22,943 bases of DNA from Saccoglossus kowalevskii (lineage: Eukaryota; Hemichordata; Enteropneusta; Harrimaniidae): assembly GCF_000003605.2 (NCBI RefSeq), contig NW_003106591.1, forward strand, positions 1-22,943. The letters are read 5' to 3'. The notes beneath the pieces were generated by a model. It saw only the letters and a program-made list of their open reading frames with translations. It ran no database searches and had not been told where the DNA came from. Positions 1 through 9,955 of the stretch are shown here, one piece after another (the stretch's first letter is position 1; the number at the start of each line of letters is the position of its first letter). Both the position numbers and the translations under genes were made by a program.

Positions 1-150
1 CCATGGGGTGGCAACCCAGCTAACTTCACTTTAATTTACAGCCCATGAGTGGTAACAAGAAAACTTTACTTCAAATACAGCCATGGGTGGTAACCAGACA
101 ACCTCACTACTAACACAGCCATGAGTGGTAACCAGAACACTTACTTGAAA
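1..150 (+). repeat. Irregular left-edge monomers
   Basis: The first four monomers are the least regular in the window. Within the first 50 bases there are four single-base extensions of homopolymers relative to the best internal match near 10488-10550: GGG to GGGG, CC to CCC, ATT to ATTT, and GCC to GCCC. There are also substitutions in the AGCTAACTTCAC stretch. From about 60 onward the monomers return to 38 bp. This could be a genuine degenerate array boundary or, at least as likely, base-calling error at a contig end. Confidence 0.75.
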
Positions 151-611
151 CACAGCCATGAGTAGTAACCAGCAAACCTCACTCCAAACAAAGCCAGGAG
201 TGGTTACCAGCAAACCTCAATTCAAATACAGCCATGGGTGGTCCCCAGCAAACCTCACTTCAAACACAGCCATGGGTGGTAACCAGCAAACCTCACTTCA
301 AACACAGCCATGAGTGGTAAACAGAAAACCTTACTACAAATACAGCCATGGGTTGTAACCAGAAAACCTCACTTCATACACAGCCATGAGTGGTAACCAG
401 AAAACTTTACTTCAAACATACCCATGAGTGGTAACCAGCAAATCGCACACCAAACACAGCCATGGCTGGTAACCAGAAAACATTACTTCAAATTTAGCCA
501 TGCGTGGTAACCAGATAACCTCACTTCAAACACAGCCATGGGAGGCAACCAGCAAACCTCACTTCAATTCCAGCCATGAGTGGTAACAAGAAAACCTCAC
601 TTCAAACACAA

Positions 612-1237
612 CCATGGGTGGTAACCAGAAAACCTCACTCCAAATACAGCCATGAGTGGTAACCAGCAAACCTCACTCCAAATACAGCCATGAGTGGTAA
701 CCAGCAAACCTCACTCCAAACACAGCCATGGGTTGTAACCAGCAAACCTCACTTCAAAAACAGCCATGGGTGGTAACCAGCAAACCTGACGTCAAATACA
801 GCCATGGGTGGTAACCAGAAATCCTCACTTCAAACACAGCCATGGGTGGTAACCAGCAAACCTCACTCCAAACATAGCCATGGATGGTAACCAGCAAACC
901 TCACTGCAAATACAGCCATGGGTGGTAACCAGCAAACCTCACTTCAAATACAGCTATGGGTGGTAACCAGCAAATCTCACTTCAAACACAGCCATGGGTG
1001 GTAACCAGCAAACCTCACTTCAAACAAAGCCATGAGTGGTAACCAGCAAACCTCACTTTCAAACACAGCCATGGGTGGTAACCAAAAAACCTCACTCCAA
1101 ATATAGCGATGAGTGGTAACCAGCAAACCTCACTCCAAATACAGCCATGAGTGGTAACCAGCAAACCTCACTCCAAACACAACCATGGGTGGTAACCAGC
1201 AAACCTCACTTCAAATACAGCCATGAGTGGTAACCAG
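612..1237 (+). repeat. CRE-bearing module, copy A
   Basis: This block of about 16.5 monomers matches 4027-4652 with a constant offset of 3415 and no indel. It is marked by runs of CACTCCAAA monomers, a GGTTGTAACC monomer, the octamer TGACGTCA at 787-794, AAATCCTC, AACATAGCCATGGATGG near 873, ACAGCTATGGG near 950 and the 39-bp CTTTCAAAC monomer near 1058. Copies also start at 4712 (truncated) and 19071. Confidence 0.9.
787..794. promoter_or_regulatory. Perfect CRE-like palindrome TGACGTCA
   Basis: The octamer is identical to the palindromic cAMP-response element bound by CREB/ATF family bZIP proteins. It arises from the consensus TCACTTCA through two substitutions. Identical octamers occur at 4202, 4887, 19246 and 19360, each in the same module. 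The motif match is what is seen; binding or regulatory activity in this satellite is unproven, and the repetition is explained by duplication of the module. Confidence 0.35.
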
Positions 1238-1417
1238 CAAACCTCACTTCAAATACAGCCATGGGTGGTAACCAGCAAATCTCACTTCAAACACAGCCAT
1301 GGTTGGTAACCAGCAAACCTCACTTCAAACACAGCCATGAGTGGTAACCAGCAAACCTCACTTCAAATACAGCCATGAGTAGTAACCAGCAAATCTCACT
1401 TCAATCACAGCCATGAG

Positions 1418-1440
1418 TGGTAACCTCACTTCAAACACAG
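1418..1440 (+). repeat. Shortened 30-bp monomer
   Basis: The monomer reads TGGTAACCTCACTTC, lacking eight bases between two AACC direct repeats that normally read AACCAGCAAACC. Deletion between short direct repeats is a typical slippage product. The same deletion occurs only at 19991, at the equivalent point of the 2.7-kb duplicate. Confidence 0.9.
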
Positions 1441-2734
1441 CAATGGGTGGCAACCAGCAAACCTCACATTAAATACAGCCATGAGTGGTAACCAGAAAAC
1501 CTTACTTCAAATACAACCATGGGTGGTAACCAGAAAACCTCACTTCAATTACAGCCATGAGCGGTAACCAGAAAACCTTACTGCAAATACAGCCATGGGT
1601 GGTAACCAGACAACCTCACTTCAAACACAGCCATGAGTGGTAACCAGAACACCTTACTTCAAACACAGCCGTGAGTGGTAACCAGAAAACCTTACTTCAA
1701 ATACAGCCATGGGTGGTAACCAGAAAACCTCACTTCAAACACAGCCATGGGTGGTAACCAGACAACCTCACTTCAAACACAGCCATGAGTGGTAACCAGA
1801 ACACCTTACTTGAAACACAGCCATGAGTAGTAACCAGCAAACCTCACTGCAAATACAGCCATGGGTGGTAACCAGCAAACCTCACTTCAAATACAGCTAT
1901 GGGTGGTAACCAGCAAATCTCACTTCAAACACAGCCATGGGTGGTAACCAGCAAACCTCACTTCAAACAAAGCCATGAGTGGTAACCAGCAAACCTCACT
2001 TTCAAACACAGCCATGGGTGGTAACCAGCAAACCTCACTTCAAATACAGCCATGGGTGGTCCCCAGCAAACCTCACTTCAAACACAGCCATTGTTGGTAA
2101 CCAGCAAACCTCACTTCAAACACAGCCATGAGTGGTAAACAGAAAACCTTTCTTCAAATACAGCCATGGGTGGTAACCAGAAATCCTCACTTCAAACATA
2201 GCCATGAGTGGTAACCAGAAAACCTTACTTCAAAAACACCCATGAGTGGTAACCAGCAAATCGCACTCCAAGCACAGCCATGGGTGGTAACCATAAATCC
2301 TTACTTCAAATACAGCCATGGGTGCTAACCAGAAAACCTCACTTCAAACACAGCCATGGGTGGTAATCAGAAAACCTCACTTCAAACACAGCCATGGGTG
2401 GCAACCAGCAAAATTCACTTTAAATACAGCCAGAGTGGAAACCAGAAAACCTTACTTCAAATACAGCCATGGGTGGTAACCAGAAAACATCACTTCAAAT
2501 ACAGCCATGAGCGGTAACCAGAAAACCTTACATCAAATACAGCCATGGGTGGTAACCAGACAACCTCACTTCAAACACAGCCATGAGTGGTAACCAGAAC
2601 ACCTTACTTCAAACACAGCCATGAGTGGTAACCAGAAAACCTTACTTCAAATACAGCCATGGGTGGTAACCAGAAAACCTCACTTCAAACACAGCCATGA
2701 GTGGTAACCAGAAAACCTTACTTCAAAAACACCC

Positions 2735-4044
2735 ATGAGTGGTAACCAGCAAACCTCACTTCAAATACAGCCATGAGTAGTAACAAGCAAATCTCACTTC
2801 AATCACAGCCATGAGTGGTAACCAGCAAACCTCTCTTCAAATACAGCCATGAGTGGTAACCAGCAAACCTCACTTCAAACACAGCCATGAGTGGTAACCA
2901 GCAAACCTCACTTCAAATATAGCCATGAGTGGTAACCGGCAAACCTAACTTCAAATACAGCCATGATTGGTAACCAGCAAACCTCACTTCAAACACAGCC
3001 ATGGGTGGTAACCAGAAAACCTCACTTCAAACACAGCCATGGGTAGTAACCAGCAAACCTCACTCCAAACACAGCCATGAGTGGTAACCAGCAAATCTCA
3101 CTCCGAACACAGCCATGAGTGGTAACCAACAAACCTCACTTCAATATACAGCCATGGGTGGTAACCAGACAACCTCACTTCAAATACAGCCATGAGTGGT
3201 AACCAGCAAATCTCACTTCAAATACAGCCATGAGTGGTAACCAGAAAACCTTACTTCAAATACAGCCATGATTGGTAACCAGCAAACCTCACTCCAAACA
3301 CAGCCATGGGTGGTAACCAGAAAACCTCACTTCAATATACAGCCATGATTGGTAACCAGAAAACCTTACTTCAAATACAGTCATGGGTGGTAACCAGAAA
3401 ACCTCACTTCAAATACAGCCATGGGTGGCAACCAGCAAACCTCACTTTAATCACAGCCATGGGTGGTAACCAGCAAACCTCACTTCAAACACAGCCATAG
3501 GTGGTAACCAGAAAACCTCACTTCAAACACAGCCATGAGTGGTAACCAGAAAACCTTACTTCAAACACACCCATGAGTGGTAACCAGCAAATCGCACTCC
3601 AAGCACAGCCATGGGTGGTAACCATAAATCCTTACTTCAAATACAGCCATGGGTGGTAACCAGAAAACCTCACTTCAAACACAGCCATGGGTCGTAATCA
3701 GAAAACATCACTTCAAACACAGCAATGGGTGGCAACCAGCAAACCTCACATTAAATACAGCCATGAGTGGTAACCAGAAAACCTTACTTCAAATACAACC
3801 ATGGGTGGTAACCAGAAAACCTCACTTCAATTACAGCCATGAGCGGTAACCAGAAAACCTTACTGCAAATACAGCCATGGGTGGTAACCAGACAACCTCA
3901 CTTCAAACACAGCCATGAGTGGTAACCAGAACACCTTACTTCAAACACAGCCATGAGTGGTAACCAGAAAACCTTACTTCAAATACAGCCATGGGTGGTA
4001 ACCAGAAAACCTCACTTCAAACACAGCCATGGGTGGTAACCAGA
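2735..4044 (+). repeat. 1.3-kb duplicated segment, copy 1
   Basis: The order of private markers matches 9956-11645: CCTCTCTTCA at 2830, AAACCTAACT at 2941, CTCCGAACAC at 3101, TCAATATA at 3141 and 3333, ATACAGTCATGGG near 3374, and CAGCAATGG at 3720. The offset moves from 7221 to 7183 (one monomer fewer in copy 2) and then to 7601 (11 monomers, 418 bp, more in copy 2). Both steps are whole monomers. From 3306 to 4044 the match is uninterrupted. Confidence 0.88.
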
Positions 4045-4652
4045 AAACCTCACTCCAAATACAGCCATGAGTGGTAACCAGCAAACCTCACTCCAAATAC
4101 AGCCATGAGTGGTAACCAGCAAACCTCACTCCAAACACAGCCATGGGTTGTAACCAGCAAACCTCACTTCAAAAACAGCCATGGGTGGTAACCAGCAAAC
4201 CTGACGTCAAATACAGCCATGGGTGGTAACCAGAAATCCTCACTTCAAACACAGCCATGGGTGGTAACCAGCAAACCTTACTCCAAACATAGCCATGGAT
4301 GGTAACCAGCAAACCTCACTGCAAATACAGCCATGGGTGGTAACCAGCAAACCTCACTTCAAATACAGCTATGGGTGGTAACCAGCAAATCTCACTTCAA
4401 ACACAGCCAAGGGTGGTAACCAGCAAACCTCACTTCAAACACAGCCATGAGTGGTAACCAGCAAACCTCACTTTCAAACACAGCCATGGGTGGTAACCAA
4501 AAAACCTCACTCCAAATATAGCGATGAGTGGTAACCAGCAAACCTCACTCCAAATACAGCCATGAGTGGTAACCAGCAAACCTCACTCCAAACACAACCA
4601 TGGGTGGTAACCAGCAAACCTCACTTCAAATACAGCCATGAGTGGTAACCAG
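4027..4652 (+). repeat. CRE-bearing module, copy B
   Basis: Matches 612-1237 at offset 3415 without indels, with only scattered substitutions such as CCAAGGGTGG near 4408 and CAAACCTTAC near 4274. It holds the octamer at 4202-4209 and the 39-bp CTTTCAAAC monomer near 4471. The homology ends where copy A reads CAGCAAACC and this copy reads CAGAAAACC. Confidence 0.9.
4202..4209. promoter_or_regulatory. CRE-like palindrome, second occurrence
   Basis: TGACGTCA in module copy B, inherited at offset 3415 from the octamer at 787. Function is unknown. Confidence 0.35.
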
Positions 4653-4711
4653 AAAACCTTACTTCAAATACAGCCATGGGTGGTAACCAGAAAACCTCAC
4701 TTCAAACACAG

Positions 4712-4951
4712 CCATGGGTGGTAACCAGAAAACCTCACTCCAAATACAGCCATTAGTGGTAACCAGCAAACCTCACTCCAAATACAGCCATGAGTGGTAA
4801 CCAGCAAACCTCACTCCAAACACAGCCATGGGTTGTAACCAGCAAACCTCACTTCAAAAACAGCCATGGGTGGTAACCAGCAAACCTGACGTCAAATACA
4901 GCCATGGGTGGTAACCAGAAATCCTCACTTCAAACACAGCCATGGGTGGTA
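4712..4951 (+). repeat. CRE-bearing module, truncated copy C
   Basis: The first 240 bp of the module repeat 685 bp downstream of copy B; 685 is 18 monomers plus one base, and the extra base comes from the intervening CTTTCAAAC monomer. The octamer is at 4887-4894. A private CCATTAGTGG variant occurs near 4751. Homology stops at GGTAATCAG (4949-4957), where the sequence switches to the module that carries CAGCAATGG at 4975. Confidence 0.88.
4887..4894. promoter_or_regulatory. CRE-like palindrome, third occurrence
   Basis: TGACGTCA in the truncated module copy C, 685 bp from the second occurrence. Function is unknown. Confidence 0.35.
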
Positions 4952-5100
4952 ATCAGAAAACCTCACTTCAAACACAGCAATGGGTGGCAACCAGCAAACC
5001 TCACATTAAATACAGCCATGAGTGGTAACCAGAAAACCTCACTTCAAATACAACCATGAGTGGTAACCAGAAAACCTCACTTCAAATACAGCCATGAGTG
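4952..5100 (+). repeat. Linker monomers with CAGCAATGG marker
   Basis: Four monomers join module copy C to the 1.43-kb segment. They include the CAGCAATGGGTGGCAACC monomer at 4975, one of seven such copies (1438, 3720, 4975, 11321, 12802, 20011, 21683), followed by its usual CTCACATTAAATA partner. This shows that the marker pair moves as a unit between blocks. Confidence 0.8.
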
Positions 5101-6530
5101 GTAACCGGCAAACCTCACTTCAATACAGCCATGAGTGGTAACCAGCAAACCTCACTTCAAACACAGCCATGAGTGGTAACCAGCAAAGCTCACTTCAAAC
5201 ACAGCCATGAGTGGTAAACAGAAAACCTTACTTCAAATACAGCCATGGGTGGTAACCAGACAACCTCACTCCAAATACAGCCATGAGTGGTAACCAGCAA
5301 ATTTCACTTCAAATACAGCCAAGGGTGGTAACCAGAAAACCTCACTTCAAACACAGCCATGAGTGGCAACCAGAAAACCTTACTTAAAACACACCCATGA
5401 GTGGTAACCAGCAAATCTCACTCCAAACACAGCCATGGGTGGTAACCAGAAAACCTTACTTCATACACAGCCATGGGTGGTAACCAGCAAACCTCACTTC
5501 AAACACAGCCATGAGTGGTAACCAGCAAACCTCACTTCAAATACAGCCATGAGTGGTTACCGGCAAACCTCACTTCAAATACAGCCATGAGTGGTAACCA
5601 GAAAACCTCACTTCAAACACAGCCATAGGTGGTAACCAGCAAACCTCACTTCAAACACAGCCATAAGTGATAAACAGAAAACCTTACTTCAAATACAGCC
5701 ATGGGTGGTAAACAGAAAACCTCACTTCAAACACAGCCATGAGTGCTAACCAGAAAACCTTACTTCAAACACACCCATGAGTGATAACCAGAAAATCGCA
5801 CTCCAAGCACAGCCATGGGTGGTAACCAGAAAACCTTACTTCAAATACAGCCATGGGTGGTAACCAGCAAACCTCACTTCAAATACAGCCATGAGTGGTA
5901 ACCAGCAAACCTCACTTCAAATACAGCCATGAGTGGTAACCGGCAAACCTCACTTCAAATACAGCCATGAGTGGTAACCAGCAAACCTCACTTCAAACAC
6001 AGCCATGAGTGGTAACCGGCAAACCTCACTTCAAATACAGCCATGAGTGGTTAACGGCAAACCTCACTTCAAATACAGCCATGAGTGGTAACCAGCAAAC
6101 CTCACTTCAAACACAGCCATGGGTGGTAACCAGCAAACCTCACTTCAAACACAGCCATGAGTGGTAATCAGAACACCTTACTTCAAACACAGCCATGAGT
6201 GGTAACCAGAAAACCTTACTTCAAATACAGCCATGGGTGGTAACCAGAAAACCTCACTTCAAACACAGCCATGGGTGGTAACCAGAAAACCTCACTTCAA
6301 ATACAGCCATGAGTGGTAATCAGAACACATTACTTCAAACACAGCCATGAGTGGTAACCAGAAAACCTTACTTCAAATACAGCCATGGGTGGTAACCAGA
6401 AAACCTCACTTCAAACACAGCCATGGGTGGTAACCAGAAAACCTCACTTCAAATACAGCCATGGGTGGTAACCAGAAAACCTTACTTCAAATACAGGCAT
6501 GGGTGGTAACCAGAAAACCTCACTTCAAAC
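5101..6530 (+). repeat. 1.43-kb duplicated segment, copy 1
   Basis: Matches 8025-9456. Linked markers are CAAAGCT at 5184, CAAGGGTGG near 5319, TTACTTAAAAC at 5380, GAGTGCTAAC at 5741, several GGTAACCGGCAAACC monomers, GTGGTAATCAGAACAC at 6161 and 6313, and ATACAGGCATGGG near 6491. The offset changes 2924, 2925, 3115, 2926, which means five monomers were gained and then about five lost between the copies. A 37-bp monomer (CTTCAATACAG near 5118) accounts for the first one-base change. Confidence 0.85.
6161..6464 (+). repeat. 152-bp (four-monomer) tandem duplication
   Basis: GTGGTAATCAGAACAC starts at 6161 and again at 6313, exactly four monomers apart, and the intervening monomers agree in order. 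The second unit differs by ACATTAC for ACCTTAC. The latter version is the one also found at 9239, so the tandem step can be ordered relative to the larger duplication. Confidence 0.8.
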
Positions 6531-6580
6531 ACAGCCATGGGTGGTAACCAGAAAACCTTACTTCAAACACAGCCATGGGT

Positions 6581-6740
6581 GGCATCAAGCAAACCTCACT
6601 TTAATTACAGCCATGAGTGGTAACCAGAAAACTTCACTTCAAATACAGCCATGAGCGGTAACCAGAAAACCTTACTTCAAATACAGCCATGGGTGGTAAC
6701 CAGACAACCTCACTTCAAACACAGCCATGAGTGGTAACCA
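6581..6740 (+). repeat. GGCATCAAGC block, copy 1
   Basis: The variant GGCATCAAGC, followed by TTTAATTACAG, AAAACTTCAC and GAGCGG monomers, matches 18091-18250 at offset 11510. No other copy of GGCATCAAGC was seen. A 37-bp monomer (CTTAAACACAG near 6750) follows the block. Confidence 0.8.
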
Positions 6741-6780
6741 GAACACCTTACTTAAACACAGCCATGAGTGGTAACCAGAA

Positions 6781-7195
6781 AACCTTACATCAAATACAGC
6801 CATGGGTGGTAACCAGAAAACCTCACTTCAAACACAGCCATGAGTGGTAACCAGAAAACCTTTCTTCAAAAACACCCATGAGTGGTAACCAGCAAATCGC
6901 ACTCCAAGCACAGCCATGGGTGGTAACCATAAATCCTTACTTCAAATACAGCCATGGGTGGTAACCAGAAAACCTCACTTCAAACACAGCCATGGGTGGT
7001 AATCAGAAAACCTCACTTCAAACACAGCCATGGGTGGCAACCAGCAAACCTCACTTTAAATACAGCCATGAGTGGTTACCAGAAAACCTTACTTCAAATA
7101 CAGCCATGGATGGTAACCAGAAAACCTCACTTCAAATACAGCCATGAGCGGTAACCAGAAAACCTTACTTCAAATACAGCCATGGGTGGTAACCA
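6781..7195 (+). repeat. 415-bp block shared with 15710-16124
   Basis: Matches 15710-16124 at a constant offset of 8929. It shares CCTTACATC, TTTCTTCAAAAACACCC (6861), CAAATCGCACTCCAAGCAC, CCATAAATCC (6927), GGTAATCAG, GTGGTTACC and CCATGGATGG. The TTTCTTCAAA variant ties this block to the one at 15790 specifically, rather than to the sister blocks near 12476 and 14185. Confidence 0.85.
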
Positions 7196-7370
7196 GAAAA
7201 CCTCACTTCAAACACAGCCATGAGTGGTAACCAGCAAACCTCACTTCAAATACAGCCATGAGTGGTTACCGGCAAACCTCACTTCAAATACAGCCATGAG
7301 TGGTAACCAGCAAACCTCACTTTAATGACAGCCATGAGTGGTAACAGGAAAACTTTACTTCAAATACAGC

Positions 7371-7522
7371 CATGGGTGGTAACCAGAAAACCTCACTTCA
7401 AATACAGCCATGAGCGGTAACCAGAAAACCTTACTTCAAATACAGCCGTGGGTGGTAACCAGAAAACCTCACTTCAAATACAGCCATGAGCGGTAACCAG
7501 AAAACCTTACTTCAAATACAGC
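7371..7522 (+). repeat. 76-bp dimer repeated twice
   Basis: An ATGGG monomer with CCTCAC followed by a GAGCGG monomer with CCTTAC repeats exactly 76 bp later (GAGCGG at 7412 and 7488). The upstream monomer of the second dimer has GCCGTGGG, a private change. This is the smallest higher-order unit visible in the window. Confidence 0.75.
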
Positions 7523-7530
7523 CATGGGTG

Positions 7531-9120
7531 GTAACCAGACAACCTCACTTCAAACACAGCCATGAGTGGTAACCAGAACACCTTACTTGAAACACAGCCA
7601 TGAGTAGTAACCAGCAAACCTCACTCCAAACACAGACATGGGTGGTAACCAGCAAACATCACTTCAAATACAGCCATGGGTGGTCCCCAGCAAACCTCAC
7701 TTCAAACACAGCCATAGGTGGTAACCAGCAAACCTCACTTCAGACACAGCCATAAGTGGTAAACAGAAAACCTTACTTCAAATACAGCCATGGGTGGTAA
7801 ACAGAAAACCTCACTTCAAACACAGCCATGAGTGCTAACCAGAAAACCTTACTTCAAACACACCCATGAGTGATAACCAGGAAATCGCACTCCAAGCACA
7901 GCCATGGGTGGTAACCAGAAAACCTTACTTCAAATACAGCCATGGGTGGTAACCAGCAAACCTCACTTCAAATACAGCCATGAGTGGTAACCAGCAAACC
8001 TCACTTCAAATACAGCCATGAGTGGTAACCGGCAAACCTCACTTCAAATACAGCCATGAGTGGTAACCAGCAAACCTCACTTCAAACACAGCCATGAGTG
8101 GTAACCAGCAAAGCTCCCTTCAAACACAGCCATGAGTGGTAAACAGAAAACCTTACTTCAAATACAGCCATGGGTGGTAACCAGACAACCTCACTCCAAA
8201 TACAGCCATGAGTGGTAACCAGCAAATTTCACTTCAAATACAGCGAAGGGTGGTAACCAGAAAACCTCACTTCAAACACAGCCATGAGTGGCAACCAGAA
8301 AACCTTACTTAAAACACACCCATGAGTGGTAACCAGCAAATCTCACTCCAAACACAGCCATGGGTGGTAACCAGAAAACCTTACTTCATACACAGCCATG
8401 GGTGGTAACCAGCAAACCTCACTTCAAACACAGCCATGAGTGGTAACCAGCAAACCTCACTTCAAATACAGCCATGAGTGGTTACCGGCAAACCTCACTT
8501 CAAATACAGCCATGAGTGGTAACCAGAAAACCTCACTTCAAACACAGCCATGGGTGGTAACCAGACAACCTCACTTCAAACACAGCCATGAGTGGTAACC
8601 ATAACACCTTACTTGAAACACAGCCATGAGTAGTAACCAGCAAACCTCACTCCAAACACAGACATGGGTGGTAACCAGCAAACATCACTTCAAATACAGC
8701 CATGGGTGGTCCACAGCAAACCTCACTTCAAACACAGCCATAGGTGGTAACCAGCAAACCTCACTTCAAACACAGCCATAAGTGGTAAACAGAAAACCTT
8801 ACTTCAAATACAGCCATGGGTGGTAAACAGAAAACCTCACTTCAAACACAGCCATGAGTGCTAACCAGAAAACCTTACTTCAAACACACCCATGAGTGAT
8901 AACCAGAAAATCGCACTCCAAGCACAGCCATGGGTGGTAACCAGAAAACCTTACTTCAAATACAGCCATGGGTGGTAACCAGCAAACCTCACTTCAAATA
9001 CAGCCATGAGTGGTAACCAGCAAACCTCACTTCAAATACAGCCATGAGTGGTAACCGGCAAACCTCACTTCAAATACAGCCATGAGTGGTAACCAGCAAA
9101 CCTCACTTCAAACACAGCCA
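7531..9120 (+). repeat. 27-monomer (1026-bp) higher-order repeat, about 1.5 copies
   Basis: Unit 1 is 7531-8556 and unit 2 starts at 8557 and matches to about 9120. Markers are CACAGACATG at 7631 and 8657, GAGTGCTAAC at 7830 and 8856, AAACATCAC, ACCCATGAGTGATAACC and GGTAACCGGC. The separation is exactly 27 x 38 with no out-of-register base. Small differences include TCCCCAGC versus TCCACAGC, CAGACACAG versus CAAACACAG, and AACCAGAACACC versus AACCATAACACC. Confidence 0.87.
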
Positions 9121-9456
9121 TGAGTGGTAACCAGAAAACCTTACTTCAAATACAGCCATGGGTGGTAACCAGAAAACCTCACTTCAAACACAGCCATGGG
9201 TGGTAACCAGAAAACCTCACTTCAAATACAGCCATGAGTGGTAATCAGAACACATTACTTCAAACACAGCCATGAGTGGTAACCAGAAAACCTTACTTCA
9301 AATACAGCCATGGGTGGTAACCAGAAAACCTCACTTCAAACACAGCCATGGGTGGTAACCAGAAAACCTCACTTCAAATACAGCCATGAGCGGTAACCAG
9401 AAAACCTTACTTCAAATACAGGCATGGGTGGTAACCAGAAAACCTCACTTCAATCA
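8025..9456 (+). repeat. 1.43-kb duplicated segment, copy 2
   Basis: The partner of 5101-6530, with CAAAGCT at 8109, TACTTAAAAC at 8306, GAGTGCTAAC at 8856, GTGGTAATCAGAACAC at 9239 and ACAGGCATGGG at 9418. It includes a five-monomer insertion near 8550-8740, containing TCCACAGC and ACAGACATGGG, that copy 1 lacks. That insertion belongs to the 1026-bp higher-order repeat overlapping this region. Confidence 0.84.
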
Positions 9457-9573
9457 CAGCCATGAGTGGTAACCAGAAAACCTTACTTCAAACACACCCA
9501 TGAGTGATAACCAGCAAATCGCACTCCAAGCACAGCCATGGGTGGTAACCAGCAAATCTCACTCCAAACACAA
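9457..9573 (+). repeat. Connecting monomers
   Basis: Three monomers join the 1.43-kb segment to the next module. They contain ACCCATGAGTGATAACCAGCAAATCGCAC and CCAAGCAC variants also found near 5780 and 7870. Nothing other than the 38-bp repeat is seen. Confidence 0.75.
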
Positions 9574-9955
9574 CCATGGGTGGTAACCAGAAAACCTCAC
9601 TCCAAATACAGCCATGAGTGGTAACCAGCAAACCTCACTCCAAATACAGCCATGAGTGGTAACCAGCAAACCTCACTCCAAACACAACCATGTGTGGTAA
9701 CCAGCAAACCTCACTTCAAAAACAGCCATTGGTGGTAACCAGCAAACCTCACGTCAAACACAGCCATGGGTGGTAACCAGAAAACCTCCCTTCAAACACA
9801 GCCATGGGTGGTAACCAGCAAATCTCACTTCAAACACAGCCATGGGTGGTAACCAGCAAACCTCACTTCAAACACAGCCATGAGTGGTCACCAGCAAACC
9901 TCACTTCAAACACAGCCATGGGTAGTAACCAGTAAACCTCACTTCAAATACAGCC
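9574..9955 (+). repeat. Diverged relative of the CRE module, half-site version
   Basis: It follows the same order as 612-950: ATGGG with CACTCCAAATA, two ATGAG monomers with CACTCC, then AAAAACAG. The key site reads TCACGTCA at 9749-9756 rather than TGACGTCA. Private changes include CCATGTGTGG and CCATTGGTGG. The module is therefore older or differently derived than copies A-C. Confidence 0.75.

Larger units (their letters stand above)
151..2887 (+). repeat. 2.7-kb duplicated segment, copy 1
   Basis: This stretch of about 72 monomers matches 18610-21460 almost base for base. The offset is 18459 up to about position 850 and 18573 afterwards; the 114-bp change is exactly three monomers duplicated inside copy 2. 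Shared private markers include CCAGGAGTGG near 194, ATGGCTGG near 462, AATTTAGCCATGCG near 492, the CRE octamer at 787, the 30-bp monomer at 1418, CATTGTTGG at 2089 and AAATTCAC near 2410. Scattered single mismatches remain, so the copies are not identical. It also contains the module at 612-1237 that recurs at 4027. Confidence 0.93.

Noticed and set aside
31-213. 60-residue reverse-strand open frame near the left end
   Set aside because: It lies entirely in the repeat and depends on the irregular first monomers. The same region read elsewhere in the array is closed.
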